A stretch of DNA of 64,000 nt. Origin: Polyangiaceae bacterium. Lineage in GTDB: Bacteria; Myxococcota_A; Polyangia; Polyangiales; Polyangiaceae. Below the pieces are notes generated by a model that saw only the letters and a list, made by a program, of their open reading frames with translations, was not told the origin of the DNA and ran no database searches. The stretch covers positions 496,001-560,000 of the forward strand of contig JADJXL010000020.1 of the NCBI GenBank assembly GCA_016715885.1, read 5' to 3'. Positions 44,227 to 52,561 of this stretch are shown here, one piece after another (position 1 is the first letter of the stretch; each line of letters starts with the position of its first letter). A program made the position numbers and the translations under genes.

Positions 44227-47200
44227 TCAAAACCACGCCTGCGCCAATGCCATGGCACGCACGTTTTCGGCGCGCCCCGACAAGTATTGCTCCCTGCGAG
44301 GTCCCGGGGGGAGCGTCGAGGCGCGCAATTCGATTCCCTCGATGGCCTTTTTCAGCGTCGCACGAGCTTCGTCGACGTCCCCGTGGGCATGAAGCGCCTC
44401 GGCAGCAGCCACGCAGAATCCCACGGCCGCATAACCTCCGAATCCAAGCGTCTCCGCAATGCGAAGCCCCTCCCTTGCCAGCGCCGCAGCCTCCGCGTGT
44501 TTTCCTTGTCCGCGCAAGGCGTCGAGCAGCACGGTGCAATAACGCAGGTATTCGGAAGGGACGGCAGCTACTATTGGCATGCAAACGCGTATTTCTTCTT
44601 CCGCACGCGCAAATTCTCCACGCGAAAGCCACACGATCGCACGCGGCCCGGACGCGAGAAGCGCAAAAACGCTCGCAGGATCAATTTCGACGAACTCACG
44701 GCATATTCGTTCGATGTCATCCATTGCAGATGAATCACCCCGCTCCGCGTGCAACACGATGAGCCAAGCGGAGGCAGCCAGCTTCACGAGCATCTCGCCC
44801 GCCTGGTCCGCAATGGCAATCGCACCACGAATGCTCGTCTCCGCGTCGTCGAATGCGCCAATCGCCCAGTAGCACCCGCCAAGCAACGCTTTGGCCAAGC
44901 TGAGTTTCTGCATGTGCGCCACTCGTTCGAATGCCGCCACGCAACGCTCGGCCGTCGTCACCGCAAACCACGGATCGCTTTCCGTCTGAAATGCCCGGTA
45001 AAACCTTTCGATGTCGATACAGGCCCGCGTGTAAATGTCGTCTTCGGGCACGATCGCCAATACCTCGTCGAGCTTCCGTTGCCACATTGGCCATGCTTCA
45101 CGCATGTTCATCGCTCCAACATGCCGAAAAACGATGGCCACGGCGCGCGCGTAGGCACTCACCGCATCGGGCGCGGGAATGACGCCATGCAGTGTCTCGA
45201 ACAACGTCGCAACCAATTGAGGCGGTACGGCCTGAACCACGATCAGCATTTGCTCGACGGCTTTGCACCACCAATGACTCCCTGGAGGCAAGAGCGCGAT
45301 CGCTTCTTCGCCTTTCGTGACGGACTCGGCATACTTCGCCATTCCCAAAAGCGAAATCGCCTCCAGGGCGCGCAATAACCCGAGCATCTCGCCCTCGGGT
45401 CCCAATGCCAAACCTCGCTGCGCCCGCGCCAAGGTTTCCGCATTGTCGTTGCGCTCGTGCGATTGCACCGCCGCTCGCCCATACAGTTCGATCGCAGCCG
45501 ATTTCTCGTCGCCCAATCCAGCATGCTCAGCGAGGACCATGGCGTCCGTCTCGCCCACCGATTCGAGCCAATTGCGCGCCAAACGATGCCCAGACGCCCG
45601 ATCTCCGTCCAAAAGAAGCCCATACGCCGCATCTCGCACGAGCGCGTGACGGAAGCCATATTCGACCTCGCCAGGAAATCGACTCGTGCGCCGTTTGTCT
45701 ACGATTTCCTCCTCCACGAGCTGCTCGAGGCACCGCTCGACGTGAAGCTTGTCCTTGGTAAAACCACACACCGTGCGGGCCGCGCCCATCCAAAACGATT
45801 CTCCAAATATGCTCCCCGCAAGCAGCACGCGCCTCGGTTCCAAAGGCAATCGAGAAAGCCGCGCCTGAAGCATCGCCATTACCGTCTCGGGCACGTCGTC
45901 CGCATTGCCTTCCGCAGCCGCGCGAATGAGCTCCTCCAAAAACAACGCATTGCCACCCGCACGCTCCACGAGCCGCGAAAGCTTCGCCGGCGTCGCCATG
46001 GCATCGCCAAGTACGTCCTTGACCAATCGTTCCGCAGCCTTTTTTCCGAGCGGCCGCAGCGACAACTCGTGAACATGCCCCGACCAAAGACACGGGAAAA
46101 CGTCGTGCACCTCGGGCCTTGCCAGCGCAAGGACGAAGAGCGGCGCGTCGTGGAGCCGCATGGCAGCATCGACCAGTCGAATCGTCGGCCCATCGCCCCA
46201 ATGCACGTCTTCGAGGACCAACACGACCGGCGCGTTTTTACATTCGGCGCTGAGCCAATCCAAGAACGCATGCTCGATCTGCTCGCTCATGAGTTTGGGA
46301 TCCATGCGCGCCGCGCGAAGCGCCGGATCGCGTTCGTCTGAAAAATGCACGTCGCACAATTCGCCCAAAAAGTTGCTCACACGCGGCCGGTCGACCGGAG
46401 CCACATGCTTGCAAAGCTCATTCAAAAAACGAGCTCCGATTTCATCGAGGGACGCATTGTCGACGACCGCTGCTCCGACGATTCCCGCGTGCTCGAGAAT
46501 CGCGCGACGAAGCAAACCATACGGCGAGCCCACGACCAAGGGATCACCGAATGCCGTGAGAATCGTGGGCACCTCGCTCTTCGGGCGCCTCGTGAATTCG
46601 TGCCTCAAGCGGGACTTGCCCACACCCGGCGGCGCCGTCACGAGCAGCACCTGCGGGATCGATTCGTCGATGCATTGGCGATACACACTCTCGATACGGA
46701 ACAGCTCCTGCTCGCGTCCGACGCACGGCGTGGGTTTACCGAGCAGAAGCCGGTGTTCGTCGGCGGTGATGCCCTCTTTGCGAACGACGACAAACCCGTC
46801 GAATCGTTCGGCTTCGAAACGATGTCCCACGAGGCCCATGGTGACATCGCACAAGGCGACGCCTGAAAAACCAGCAGAATCGACGGCACGCAACTTGTCG
46901 AGAAGTTGCACGGCCTTGTCCACGGCAGCGCCAGTGGCCATGCCTTCGTGCACGACGGCGCTTCGGCCCGTCACGACGACGATGCGCGCATCGGGCGAGT
47001 TTTCGTGAAGCGCAAGCGCGGCGCGCACCGCCGCCGATGCCTGATCCCCAGCGCTCCCTCGAAGCAGAATGGTGGCCAGAAGTGATCCATCGGCGAGCTC
47101 TTCGCAACGCGCTCCGATTTGACGAAGAATGTGCTGCGCGGTCGTTTGTTTCGAGGTCGAAGCATCGCTCGCGGTTGCCACGGGAGCTTTCGATTGCGAG

Positions 47201-48153
47201 GCCGTTGCAAGCACGACGCTCACGAGCATTTGTTCGGCACTCATCCAGGTCATCGACGCCGACGTCGCAGGCGCGGCTTGATTCACCTGCAAATCGCCCG
47301 TCGTTTCTGCCGGCGGCGAGGGCAAACGATGCAGCTCTTCGAGCAGCATGGATGCATCGCGGGGTCGCTGCGATGGATCCTTGGCGAGCATGCGCAAGAC
47401 CAGGTCGCTCCACGCGGGAGGTACATTGGGACGCACCTTGTGAAGGGCGGTGGGTTCGTCGAAGAGGATGCGCGAGAGGACGGCGGGCATGGAGGGCGCG
47501 TCGAATGGAGGCCTGCCAGCGAGGCACTCGTGCAGGACGCATCCCATGGAAAACACGTCAGCAGCCGCGCCGACGTCGGTTGCGGATTTCAACTGCTCGG
47601 GTGCCACGTAATTGGGTGTTCCGAGCGCCGCGCCGGTGACCGTCAACGCCATGGTCGATGCTCTGCGCGCAATGCCGAAATCGAGGAGCATGACTTGGCT
47701 GACGTCGCCGCTCGGAAGAAAAAGATTGTTTGGTTTGATATCACGATGCACGATGCCTTGCCGGTGAGCTTCGGCCAAAGCTTCGGCCACACGCGTGATC
47801 AGCACGATGCTATCGGCCATCGAAAGCGGACCTCGAGCGAGCCTTGCCGAGAGGTCTTCGCCGTCGAGCCATTGCATGGCGAGGTAAAACCGTCCGGTGG
47901 GGGTTTTTCCGTGGGCGACATGCGCGACGATGGCGGGATGTCGCAACTCCGCGAGCAATCGAGCCTCGCGTTCGAAGCGATCGAGCGTGGCCGCATCGTG
48001 CGAACGTTCCTCGTGCGAGACTTTCAATGCGACGAGCTGGCCGGTCACGCGGTCCTTGGCGCGAAAAACGGTGCCCATGCCCCCACTGCCAGCACTCGCG
48101 AGAAGTTCGAACCTTTCGGCAATCATCGTCCCCTGCGCCAGGTCTGCCGCCAT
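44227..48153 (-). CDS. Ser/Thr kinase-(degenerate cyclase)-AAA-TPR signalling protein
   Basis: A 1,308-residue chimera. Kinase about 10-285: AGSGGMGTVF, lysine in VALKVS, HRDIKPNN and DFGIAR, intact. Residues about 345-480 resemble the C-terminal half of a class III nucleotidyl cyclase (ALALHENSPDARIVVVTG, then KAVQLLDKL) but lack the first half with the metal Asp, so it should be inactive. An AAA/NACHT-like ATPase follows at about 495-800 (Walker A PPGVGKSR, about 505-515; Walker B VVLVLEDVHWGD), then TPR-like repeats to the end. The ATG at 48153 has AAGGAAGGA upstream. It is typical of the large myxobacterial kinase-regulator family. Convergent with paralogue 2, 23 bases apart. Confidence 0.88.
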   Translation of the reverse strand: MAADLAQGTMIAERFELLASAGSGGMGTVFRAKDRVTGQLVALKVSHEERSHDAATLDRFEREARLLAELRHPAIVAHVAHGKTPTGRFYLAMQWLDGEDLSARLARGPLSMADSIVLITRVAEALAEAHRQGIVHRDIKPNNLFLPSGDVSQVMLLDFGIARRASTMALTVTGAALGTPNYVAPEQLKSATDVGAAADVFSMGCVLHECLAGRPPFDAPSMPAVLSRILFDEPTALHKVRPNVPPAWSDLVLRMLAKDPSQRPRDASMLLEELHRLPSPPAETTGDLQVNQAAPATSASMTWMSAEQMLVSVVLATASQSKAPVATASDASTSKQTTAQHILRQIGARCEELADGSLLATILLRGSAGDQASAAVRAALALHENSPDARIVVVTGRSAVVHEGMATGAAVDKAVQLLDKLRAVDSAGFSGVALCDVTMGLVGHRFEAERFDGFVVVRKEGITADEHRLLLGKPTPCVGREQELFRIESVYRQCIDESIPQVLLVTAPPGVGKSRLRHEFTRRPKSEVPTILTAFGDPLVVGSPYGLLRRAILEHAGIVGAAVVDNASLDEIGARFLNELCKHVAPVDRPRVSNFLGELCDVHFSDERDPALRAARMDPKLMSEQIEHAFLDWLSAECKNAPVVLVLEDVHWGDGPTIRLVDAAMRLHDAPLFVLALARPEVHDVFPCLWSGHVHELSLRPLGKKAAERLVKDVLGDAMATPAKLSRLVERAGGNALFLEELIRAAAEGNADDVPETVMAMLQARLSRLPLEPRRVLLAGSIFGESFWMGAARTVCGFTKDKLHVERCLEQLVEEEIVDKRRTSRFPGEVEYGFRHALVRDAAYGLLLDGDRASGHRLARNWLESVGETDAMVLAEHAGLGDEKSAAIELYGRAAVQSHERNDNAETLARAQRGLALGPEGEMLGLLRALEAISLLGMAKYAESVTKGEEAIALLPPGSHWWCKAVEQMLIVVQAVPPQLVATLFETLHGVIPAPDAVSAYARAVAIVFRHVGAMNMREAWPMWQRKLDEVLAIVPEDDIYTRACIDIERFYRAFQTESDPWFAVTTAERCVAAFERVAHMQKLSLAKALLGGCYWAIGAFDDAETSIRGAIAIADQAGEMLVKLAASAWLIVLHAERGDSSAMDDIERICREFVEIDPASVFALLASGPRAIVWLSRGEFARAEEEIRVCMPIVAAVPSEYLRYCTVLLDALRGQGKHAEAAALAREGLRIAETLGFGGYAAVGFCVAAAEALHAHGDVDEARATLKKAIEGIELRASTLPPGPRREQYLSGRAENVRAMALAQAWF

Positions 48154-48276
48154 TTTATCCTTCCTTGCGGAAAGAGCGGACGACGACCGCGTACTGGCGT
48201 CAAGATGGAAGTTCGCAGTGTAATATCGATTGGTGCAATGGAGGGGCGCTGAACCGACGTTGCTTCGGTGCGAACG

Positions 48277-48855
48277 TCAGAACGAGCACTGCTTGAGGCC
48301 GTTGGGCGGGAACATGGGCGTCTTGCACGTCATGCCCATGGGGCATTCATCGTCGGTTGCGCACAGTTGCGTCCCCGTACCATTCGGACCACCCGTGCAC
48401 ATCGGTTCGCAATTCGCCGTCGGTATGCTGCCAGGGCCGCCGAAAATGAGGCAACAGACTTCGCCATTCGTGCAATTCGCGGCGCTCGTGCAATCAGCCG
48501 AAAGGCCCTGGCATTGTGCATCGATTGCAATGCAGTTTTGCCCCGCCATGGACGCGCAACACTTTTGCGTGGCCGGATCGCACATCTGATCGCCGCACAC
48601 GATTGCTGCGCCACCACTGCTCGAACTGGAAGAGCTGCTGGAGCTCGACGCACCGCCACCTTGTCCGCCCATTCCAGCCGTGCCGCCGCCTTGGCCGCCA
48701 CCGCCGCCTTGTCCGCCAGCGCCCGCGGTACCGCCTTCTCCGCCAGCACCTCCGCCGCTCGACGACGACGAGCTCGTGCCGAGCTGCACGTCTCCATCAC
48801 CGCCGCAGCCCATGACGAACGCGGCGCCGAAAGCCAAGAGAGTCCAATGCTTCAT
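48277..48855 (-). CDS. Gly/Ser-rich surface lipoprotein with cysteine modules
   Basis: A 192-residue lipoprotein with lipobox VMGCG after a short leader (MKHWTLLAFGAAF). Residues about 22-85 are low-complexity Gly and Ser with serine runs up to 11. The rest has paired-cysteine modules (CDPATQKCCAS, CTNGEVCCLIFGG, CATDDECPMGMTC), a pattern frequent in myxobacterial cell-surface proteins. It is membrane-anchored and probably exposed. No enzyme motif. The start at ATG 48855 begins the leader; the in-frame extension to 48963 has no such feature. It is codirectional with HerA, but 168 bases separate them. Confidence 0.8.
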   Translation of the reverse strand: MKHWTLLAFGAAFVMGCGGDGDVQLGTSSSSSSGGGAGGEGGTAGAGGQGGGGGQGGGTAGMGGQGGGASSSSSSSSSSSGGAAIVCGDQMCDPATQKCCASMAGQNCIAIDAQCQGLSADCTSAANCTNGEVCCLIFGGPGSIPTANCEPMCTGGPNGTGTQLCATDDECPMGMTCKTPMFPPNGLKQCSF

Positions 48856-49023
48856 GCTCAATCTCCGTTCTGGTGAATTGGAAGGACTGCAACACGCGAT
48901 TCCGTCCATGGCAGCGCTTCCAATGCCCGGCTCGTTAGCATGATCGTCAGCAGGAATCGACATGCAGATTTCGCACTGCGGCAGCTATGGGTGGCCGTCG
49001 CTTGGATCGCGACGATTCGCGCA

Positions 49024-50781
49024 TCAGGTGGGCCGCGTTTGTCTTCTGAGCGTTTCCACGGCGGCCGCGAGCGCATCCGCATCCGGCGGACGCGTTGCCC
49101 ATTCCAACCAGAAACTCCGCGTCGCGCTGTTCGGCTTCGTTTGCGGCGGATCCAGTCGAATGCGCGTCGGCAAGAGCACCGCATCGCCCAAGAGCAATGC
49201 TTCGCCCACATCCATCAAGGGAAGCACTTCCGTCAGACCCGCCATGGAATCGGGCATCAATCGCCGCACCACGTTTTGATCCTGATCGTTCGTGAGGCGC
49301 AAGATCATGAAATTGTTGCATTGGCTCAAGATCGTACGACTCACGTCATGCGGCCGTTGGCTCACGACGAGCAGCGACACGCCGTATTTGCGCCCTTCTT
49401 TCGCGACGGCTTCGAATGCATCGAGAGCCTTGCGTTCGGCGGTTTCGGCCGCTTCGCGCACGGGCAAGTACAAATGCGCCTCGTCGCATACGAGCGTCAC
49501 GGGGGTGCGCGCGCGAGGGTCCATCCAGAATTGAACATCGTACAAAAGCCGCGCCAATACGCCGACGACCACGGGCAAAACATCGGCCGGGACTTCTGAA
49601 AAGTCGACGATTTTGATTCCCGGCGTTCCGCGTCCCGATCCGAGCAGCCGTCGAATTTGCTTCGGCAGCCAATCGTAATGCATCGCTTCGGGGGGCGCTC
49701 GAAACAAAAAACCATAACGTCGATCGTCGCACTTGGCATCGAGTCGCGCCAAGAAACGCGTCAATTTGTCGTTCCAATCGCCTTTGATTTCCTTGTCCCG
49801 CGCGCCTTTTTTCGTGCCCGTGTTGTCTTCTTCGAGGCGCCCGCGCAAATCCGAAAGCGAATACGGAATGGGCGAATCGACCGTGAACGTTTTCCGAGCT
49901 TCCGTTTGTCCGGCGGCTGCAAGCGTCTCGTCTTTCAGCTTGCGAACGTGCTCGGTGAATCGTGCCGCTTGATTGGGCGCATTCTGGTCGCCTCGGTCGA
50001 GCAATATCGAGAGCATTTCTTCTCGATTGAGCAGCCAATGCGGCAAAAAAAGCACGTCATCGCGAGGCTCGTCCAAGTCTCCCGGTCCCGCAATGCGCAA
50101 ACGCGTAGCGACTCGGCGACCGTTTTTCGCTTCCGAAAGCGGCCCGTATTCGCCGTGCATATCGAGCACGATGATGTTGGGATAATCGAGCGCTGCGGCC
50201 CGTTCCAAAATCAGCGCTACCGCCCAGCTTTTGCCCGAACCCGTGCTTCCCAAGATGGCCGCGTGCCGCTGAAAGAACCGGTTTCCATCGGCCACCGCCA
50301 CGGCCGTACGATCCGCGACGAAATGCCCGAGCTGGAGTCGCTCGGCGCGGCCGATGTCTTCCGAAAACAGCGTCATGAGCCGCTGCAAATTGCCAGCGGT
50401 CAACAAATACACGTGCCTATCGATTTGCGGAAACGAATCCGCCCCGCGCTTGAACACGTTCCGCCGTTCACCCTCGACGGTGCGAAACGTTCCAATGAGC
50501 ACCGCGGAAATCGTGTCGTCTTGCACTTCTTCTTGGCGAACGTGACCGTCTTTGTCTTCTTGGTCGAACCTGGTTTCGACGCGAAGTTGCCGCGTGATTC
50601 GCTCGACCACGGCAATGTTGAAATCGTGGACCGAGCTACCTTCGATGGCGACGAGCCCGCCCACGCAAATGCGCGTGGCCATCGCATTGTCTGCCACGGA
50701 AACATACACGCGTGTCGTATCGACCGCGGAAACGTGCCCGACGACGTCGCTCGACTCGAATTGAAATATGGTGCTCGCCAT
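49024..50781 (-). CDS. herA: HerA-type ATPase of a SIR2-HerA pair
   Basis: A 585-residue HerA/FtsK-family hexameric ATPase. An N-terminal HAS-barrel (about 8-70: DVVGHVSAVDTTRVYVSV, GLVAIEGSS) comes first, then the RecA-like core with Walker A GSTGSGKS (178-185), an insertion of about 150 residues, Walker B LVCDEAH (about 430), and downstream QCNNFMILRLTNDQDQ typical of HerA. In SIR2-HerA anti-phage systems HerA assembles a ring that activates the SIR2 effector. Start ATG at 50781 with GAGG 12 bases upstream; only two bases separate it from the sir2 stop. It lacks NurA next door, which argues against the archaeal-type repair role. Confidence 0.88.
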   Translation of the reverse strand: MASTIFQFESSDVVGHVSAVDTTRVYVSVADNAMATRICVGGLVAIEGSSVHDFNIAVVERITRQLRVETRFDQEDKDGHVRQEEVQDDTISAVLIGTFRTVEGERRNVFKRGADSFPQIDRHVYLLTAGNLQRLMTLFSEDIGRAERLQLGHFVADRTAVAVADGNRFFQRHAAILGSTGSGKSWAVALILERAAALDYPNIIVLDMHGEYGPLSEAKNGRRVATRLRIAGPGDLDEPRDDVLFLPHWLLNREEMLSILLDRGDQNAPNQAARFTEHVRKLKDETLAAAGQTEARKTFTVDSPIPYSLSDLRGRLEEDNTGTKKGARDKEIKGDWNDKLTRFLARLDAKCDDRRYGFLFRAPPEAMHYDWLPKQIRRLLGSGRGTPGIKIVDFSEVPADVLPVVVGVLARLLYDVQFWMDPRARTPVTLVCDEAHLYLPVREAAETAERKALDAFEAVAKEGRKYGVSLLVVSQRPHDVSRTILSQCNNFMILRLTNDQDQNVVRRLMPDSMAGLTEVLPLMDVGEALLLGDAVLLPTRIRLDPPQTKPNSATRSFWLEWATRPPDADALAAAVETLRRQTRPT

Positions 50782-50783
50782 CG

Positions 50784-51824
50784 TCAAAAAACCTCTTCTA
50801 CCAAAGAATCGATCGACCAAAGGGAAAGGCCTGGAAAAAACATTTGCCCGGAGCTCGAGACGAACTCCGTTCCCGCATTGCCGTGAGCATCTTTTGCTTG
50901 CACGAGCGCGAAGACGCTCGGATTCGATTCGATGACAGCCTTGGCGCTCGGCGACAAATACAGCGTCATGAGCATGCAGGGTTTGCCTCGGTGGAGCTCA
51001 CGACGCAATGTTTTTTCGAGGTGTTCGTCGTTGAAGCCATAACCGACGATCAAAAATCGATCGGCCTCTTCGAGAATGCCGTTGGCTGCGGCGCGATGCC
51101 TTTCGAAAATGCTTTCGTATCCGCGCTTGTACTTCTGCGCGCCGGGAGTAATCATGAGCCTTCGGCAATCGAGCGGTACGGGGGACCGCACGGGTTCGCC
51201 GTCTTGTTCGTACCAATCCAGGCTGCCATGGGGCTTGAACAAACGCACTCGTTTGCGATATATTTTCCGATACGCAGTTCGGTGCGGGCGAATTTCGCTC
51301 AAAAACGAATCGCGGCTCGTTTTTTCATCGAGCGCTGCGAAGTAATTTCCGACGAACATGGTGTCGACGCCATAACCGATGGTTTCGGCGGCGACTTCGA
51401 TGAGGCGGTCATAATTCGAGGTAATGACGTGGACTTCATTGCTCGTCGACGGCGTGATGTGTGGCAATAGCTTCGAGAATGGAAGAATGACGCGTTTGGA
51501 CAAGGCCGATCGAATCACGCGCGCTTCTTCTTCGGCGATGAGCCCTGCGGTCAGGTCGACGATGGCATTACCCACATTTTCGGACGTGAGCACCGCGTGC
51601 AGGGCAACCTCGAGACCCTGGCCGGTTTCTAACACCGCGGTAATGCGGTTCCATTCGTCGAGCTCGGCATGGGAGATGCGCGCTGGCATTTTTTCGCGCA
51701 AGTAGGCTTCGAGCCTCGACATGGTCGGAAGTCCCGATGCTGCCGACAGGCCCGATCCGACGAGGGTCACGAGTCCCGTGCGAAAGTGCTCTTGGATGCG
51801 CTTTTTGAGCTCGGCGAGGTTCAC
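50784..51824 (-). CDS. SIR2-family NADase of a SIR2-HerA defence pair
   Basis: A 346-residue SIR2 protein. NAD-binding GSGLSAASGLP lies near residues 23-33, the SIR2 Asn in ITSNYDR (Asn137), the catalytic-type His199 in KPHGSLDW, and FLIVGYGFNDEHLEK late. In defence systems, SIR2 domains of this type cleave NAD+ and deplete the cell once activated. Residues beyond 280 are a C-terminal domain of unknown role. Start is uncertain: GTG at 51824 gives the usual start a few residues before the first helix; TTG at 51863 would add 13 residues. Co-transcribed ahead of herA. Infection control is inferred from the pair. Confidence 0.87.
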   Translation of the reverse strand: MNLAELKKRIQEHFRTGLVTLVGSGLSAASGLPTMSRLEAYLREKMPARISHAELDEWNRITAVLETGQGLEVALHAVLTSENVGNAIVDLTAGLIAEEEARVIRSALSKRVILPFSKLLPHITPSTSNEVHVITSNYDRLIEVAAETIGYGVDTMFVGNYFAALDEKTSRDSFLSEIRPHRTAYRKIYRKRVRLFKPHGSLDWYEQDGEPVRSPVPLDCRRLMITPGAQKYKRGYESIFERHRAAANGILEEADRFLIVGYGFNDEHLEKTLRRELHRGKPCMLMTLYLSPSAKAVIESNPSVFALVQAKDAHGNAGTEFVSSSGQMFFPGLSLWSIDSLVEEVF

Positions 51825-51949
51825 GCTGGAAAATGTCGTACCAGAGTTCGGACGAGGGACCAAAAAAGTTGCGGGAGTATGGAGCTGGGCCGGGGCTAGG
51901 AGCTGAGCTGCGGCAAAATTGCGTCCATCACGGCTCTTGTTTTACTGGA

Positions 51950-51965
51950 ACTGTCCTGGTACAGT
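51950..51965. promoter_or_regulatory. ACTGT-N6-ACAGT palindrome upstream of receiver gene
   Basis: A 5-bp inverted repeat with a 6-bp spacer in the 195-bp divergent region between sir2 and the receiver gene. It may be an operator for one of the two transcription units. Arms are short, so chance cannot be excluded. Confidence 0.3.
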
Positions 51966-52019
51966 GTAGATTATCCAAACTCTCGCCGCGTTCACAATTT
52001 CAGCGCAGGTGTCAAGACT

Positions 52020-52544
52020 ATGACGTTCAGCAAATTCGATTCGGTACTTGGTCAAAGGGACCCCCAAAGCCAAAGGAAAGGTCCGGCTTCGAATCGGCCC
52101 GTCATCTTGCTCGTGGATGACGATGCCGCCATTCGAGCGTCTTTGTCGATTATGCTCGCCAATCGTTATGAAGTGCTCCTCGCTTCATCGGCGACGGACG
52201 GCTTGCGTGCCCTACGCGACGATGTTTGCGCCGTCATCCTGGACGTGAAGATGAAAGGAGAAAATGGGTTTTGGGCGTGTGACCGCATGCGAGACAAATA
52301 CCCGCTTTTGCCTGTCATCTTTTATTCGGCATTCCAAGATGTCAAAGATCCGTATCGCGTCATCAACGAACATCGACCGTTCGCATACTTGACGAAGGGC
52401 GGAGATCCCAAGGATTTGCTCGATGCGCTCGAGCTTGCCGTGCGCCTTTATTCATTGGTTTTGCAGAGCAAAAAGGCCACGAGGTCGGTCGTCGGGGAAC
52501 ACGAACCGATGTCGGCTCGCACATCCGAGCGTAGCTCGAAGTGA
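52020..52544 (+). CDS. Stand-alone response-regulator receiver protein
   Basis: A 174-residue single receiver. It has a 26-residue N-terminal extension, acidic Asp33/Asp34, phosphoacceptor Asp75 in ILDVKMKG, Ser103 and Lys126 (YLTKGG), so it should be phosphorylatable. There is no output domain; the C-terminal 30 residues are charged and Ser/Thr-rich. It lies 17 bases upstream of the hybrid kinase with that gene's ribosome site in between, so it is a plausible phosphate target of it. Divergent from the SIR2-HerA operon. Confidence 0.86.
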   Translation: MTFSKFDSVLGQRDPQSQRKGPASNRPVILLVDDDAAIRASLSIMLANRYEVLLASSATDGLRALRDDVCAVILDVKMKGENGFWACDRMRDKYPLLPVIFYSAFQDVKDPYRVINEHRPFAYLTKGGDPKDLLDALELAVRLYSLVLQSKKATRSVVGEHEPMSARTSERSSK

Positions 52545-52561
52545 CGATTTGAGGACGAACG

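Noticed and set aside
44227..48153. Active nucleotide cyclase in the kinase-AAA protein
   Set aside because: Only the C-terminal half of the cyclase fold is visible and the first metal-binding Asp region is absent.
49024..50781. HerA-NurA type DNA repair locus
   Set aside because: No NurA gene is adjacent; the partner is SIR2.
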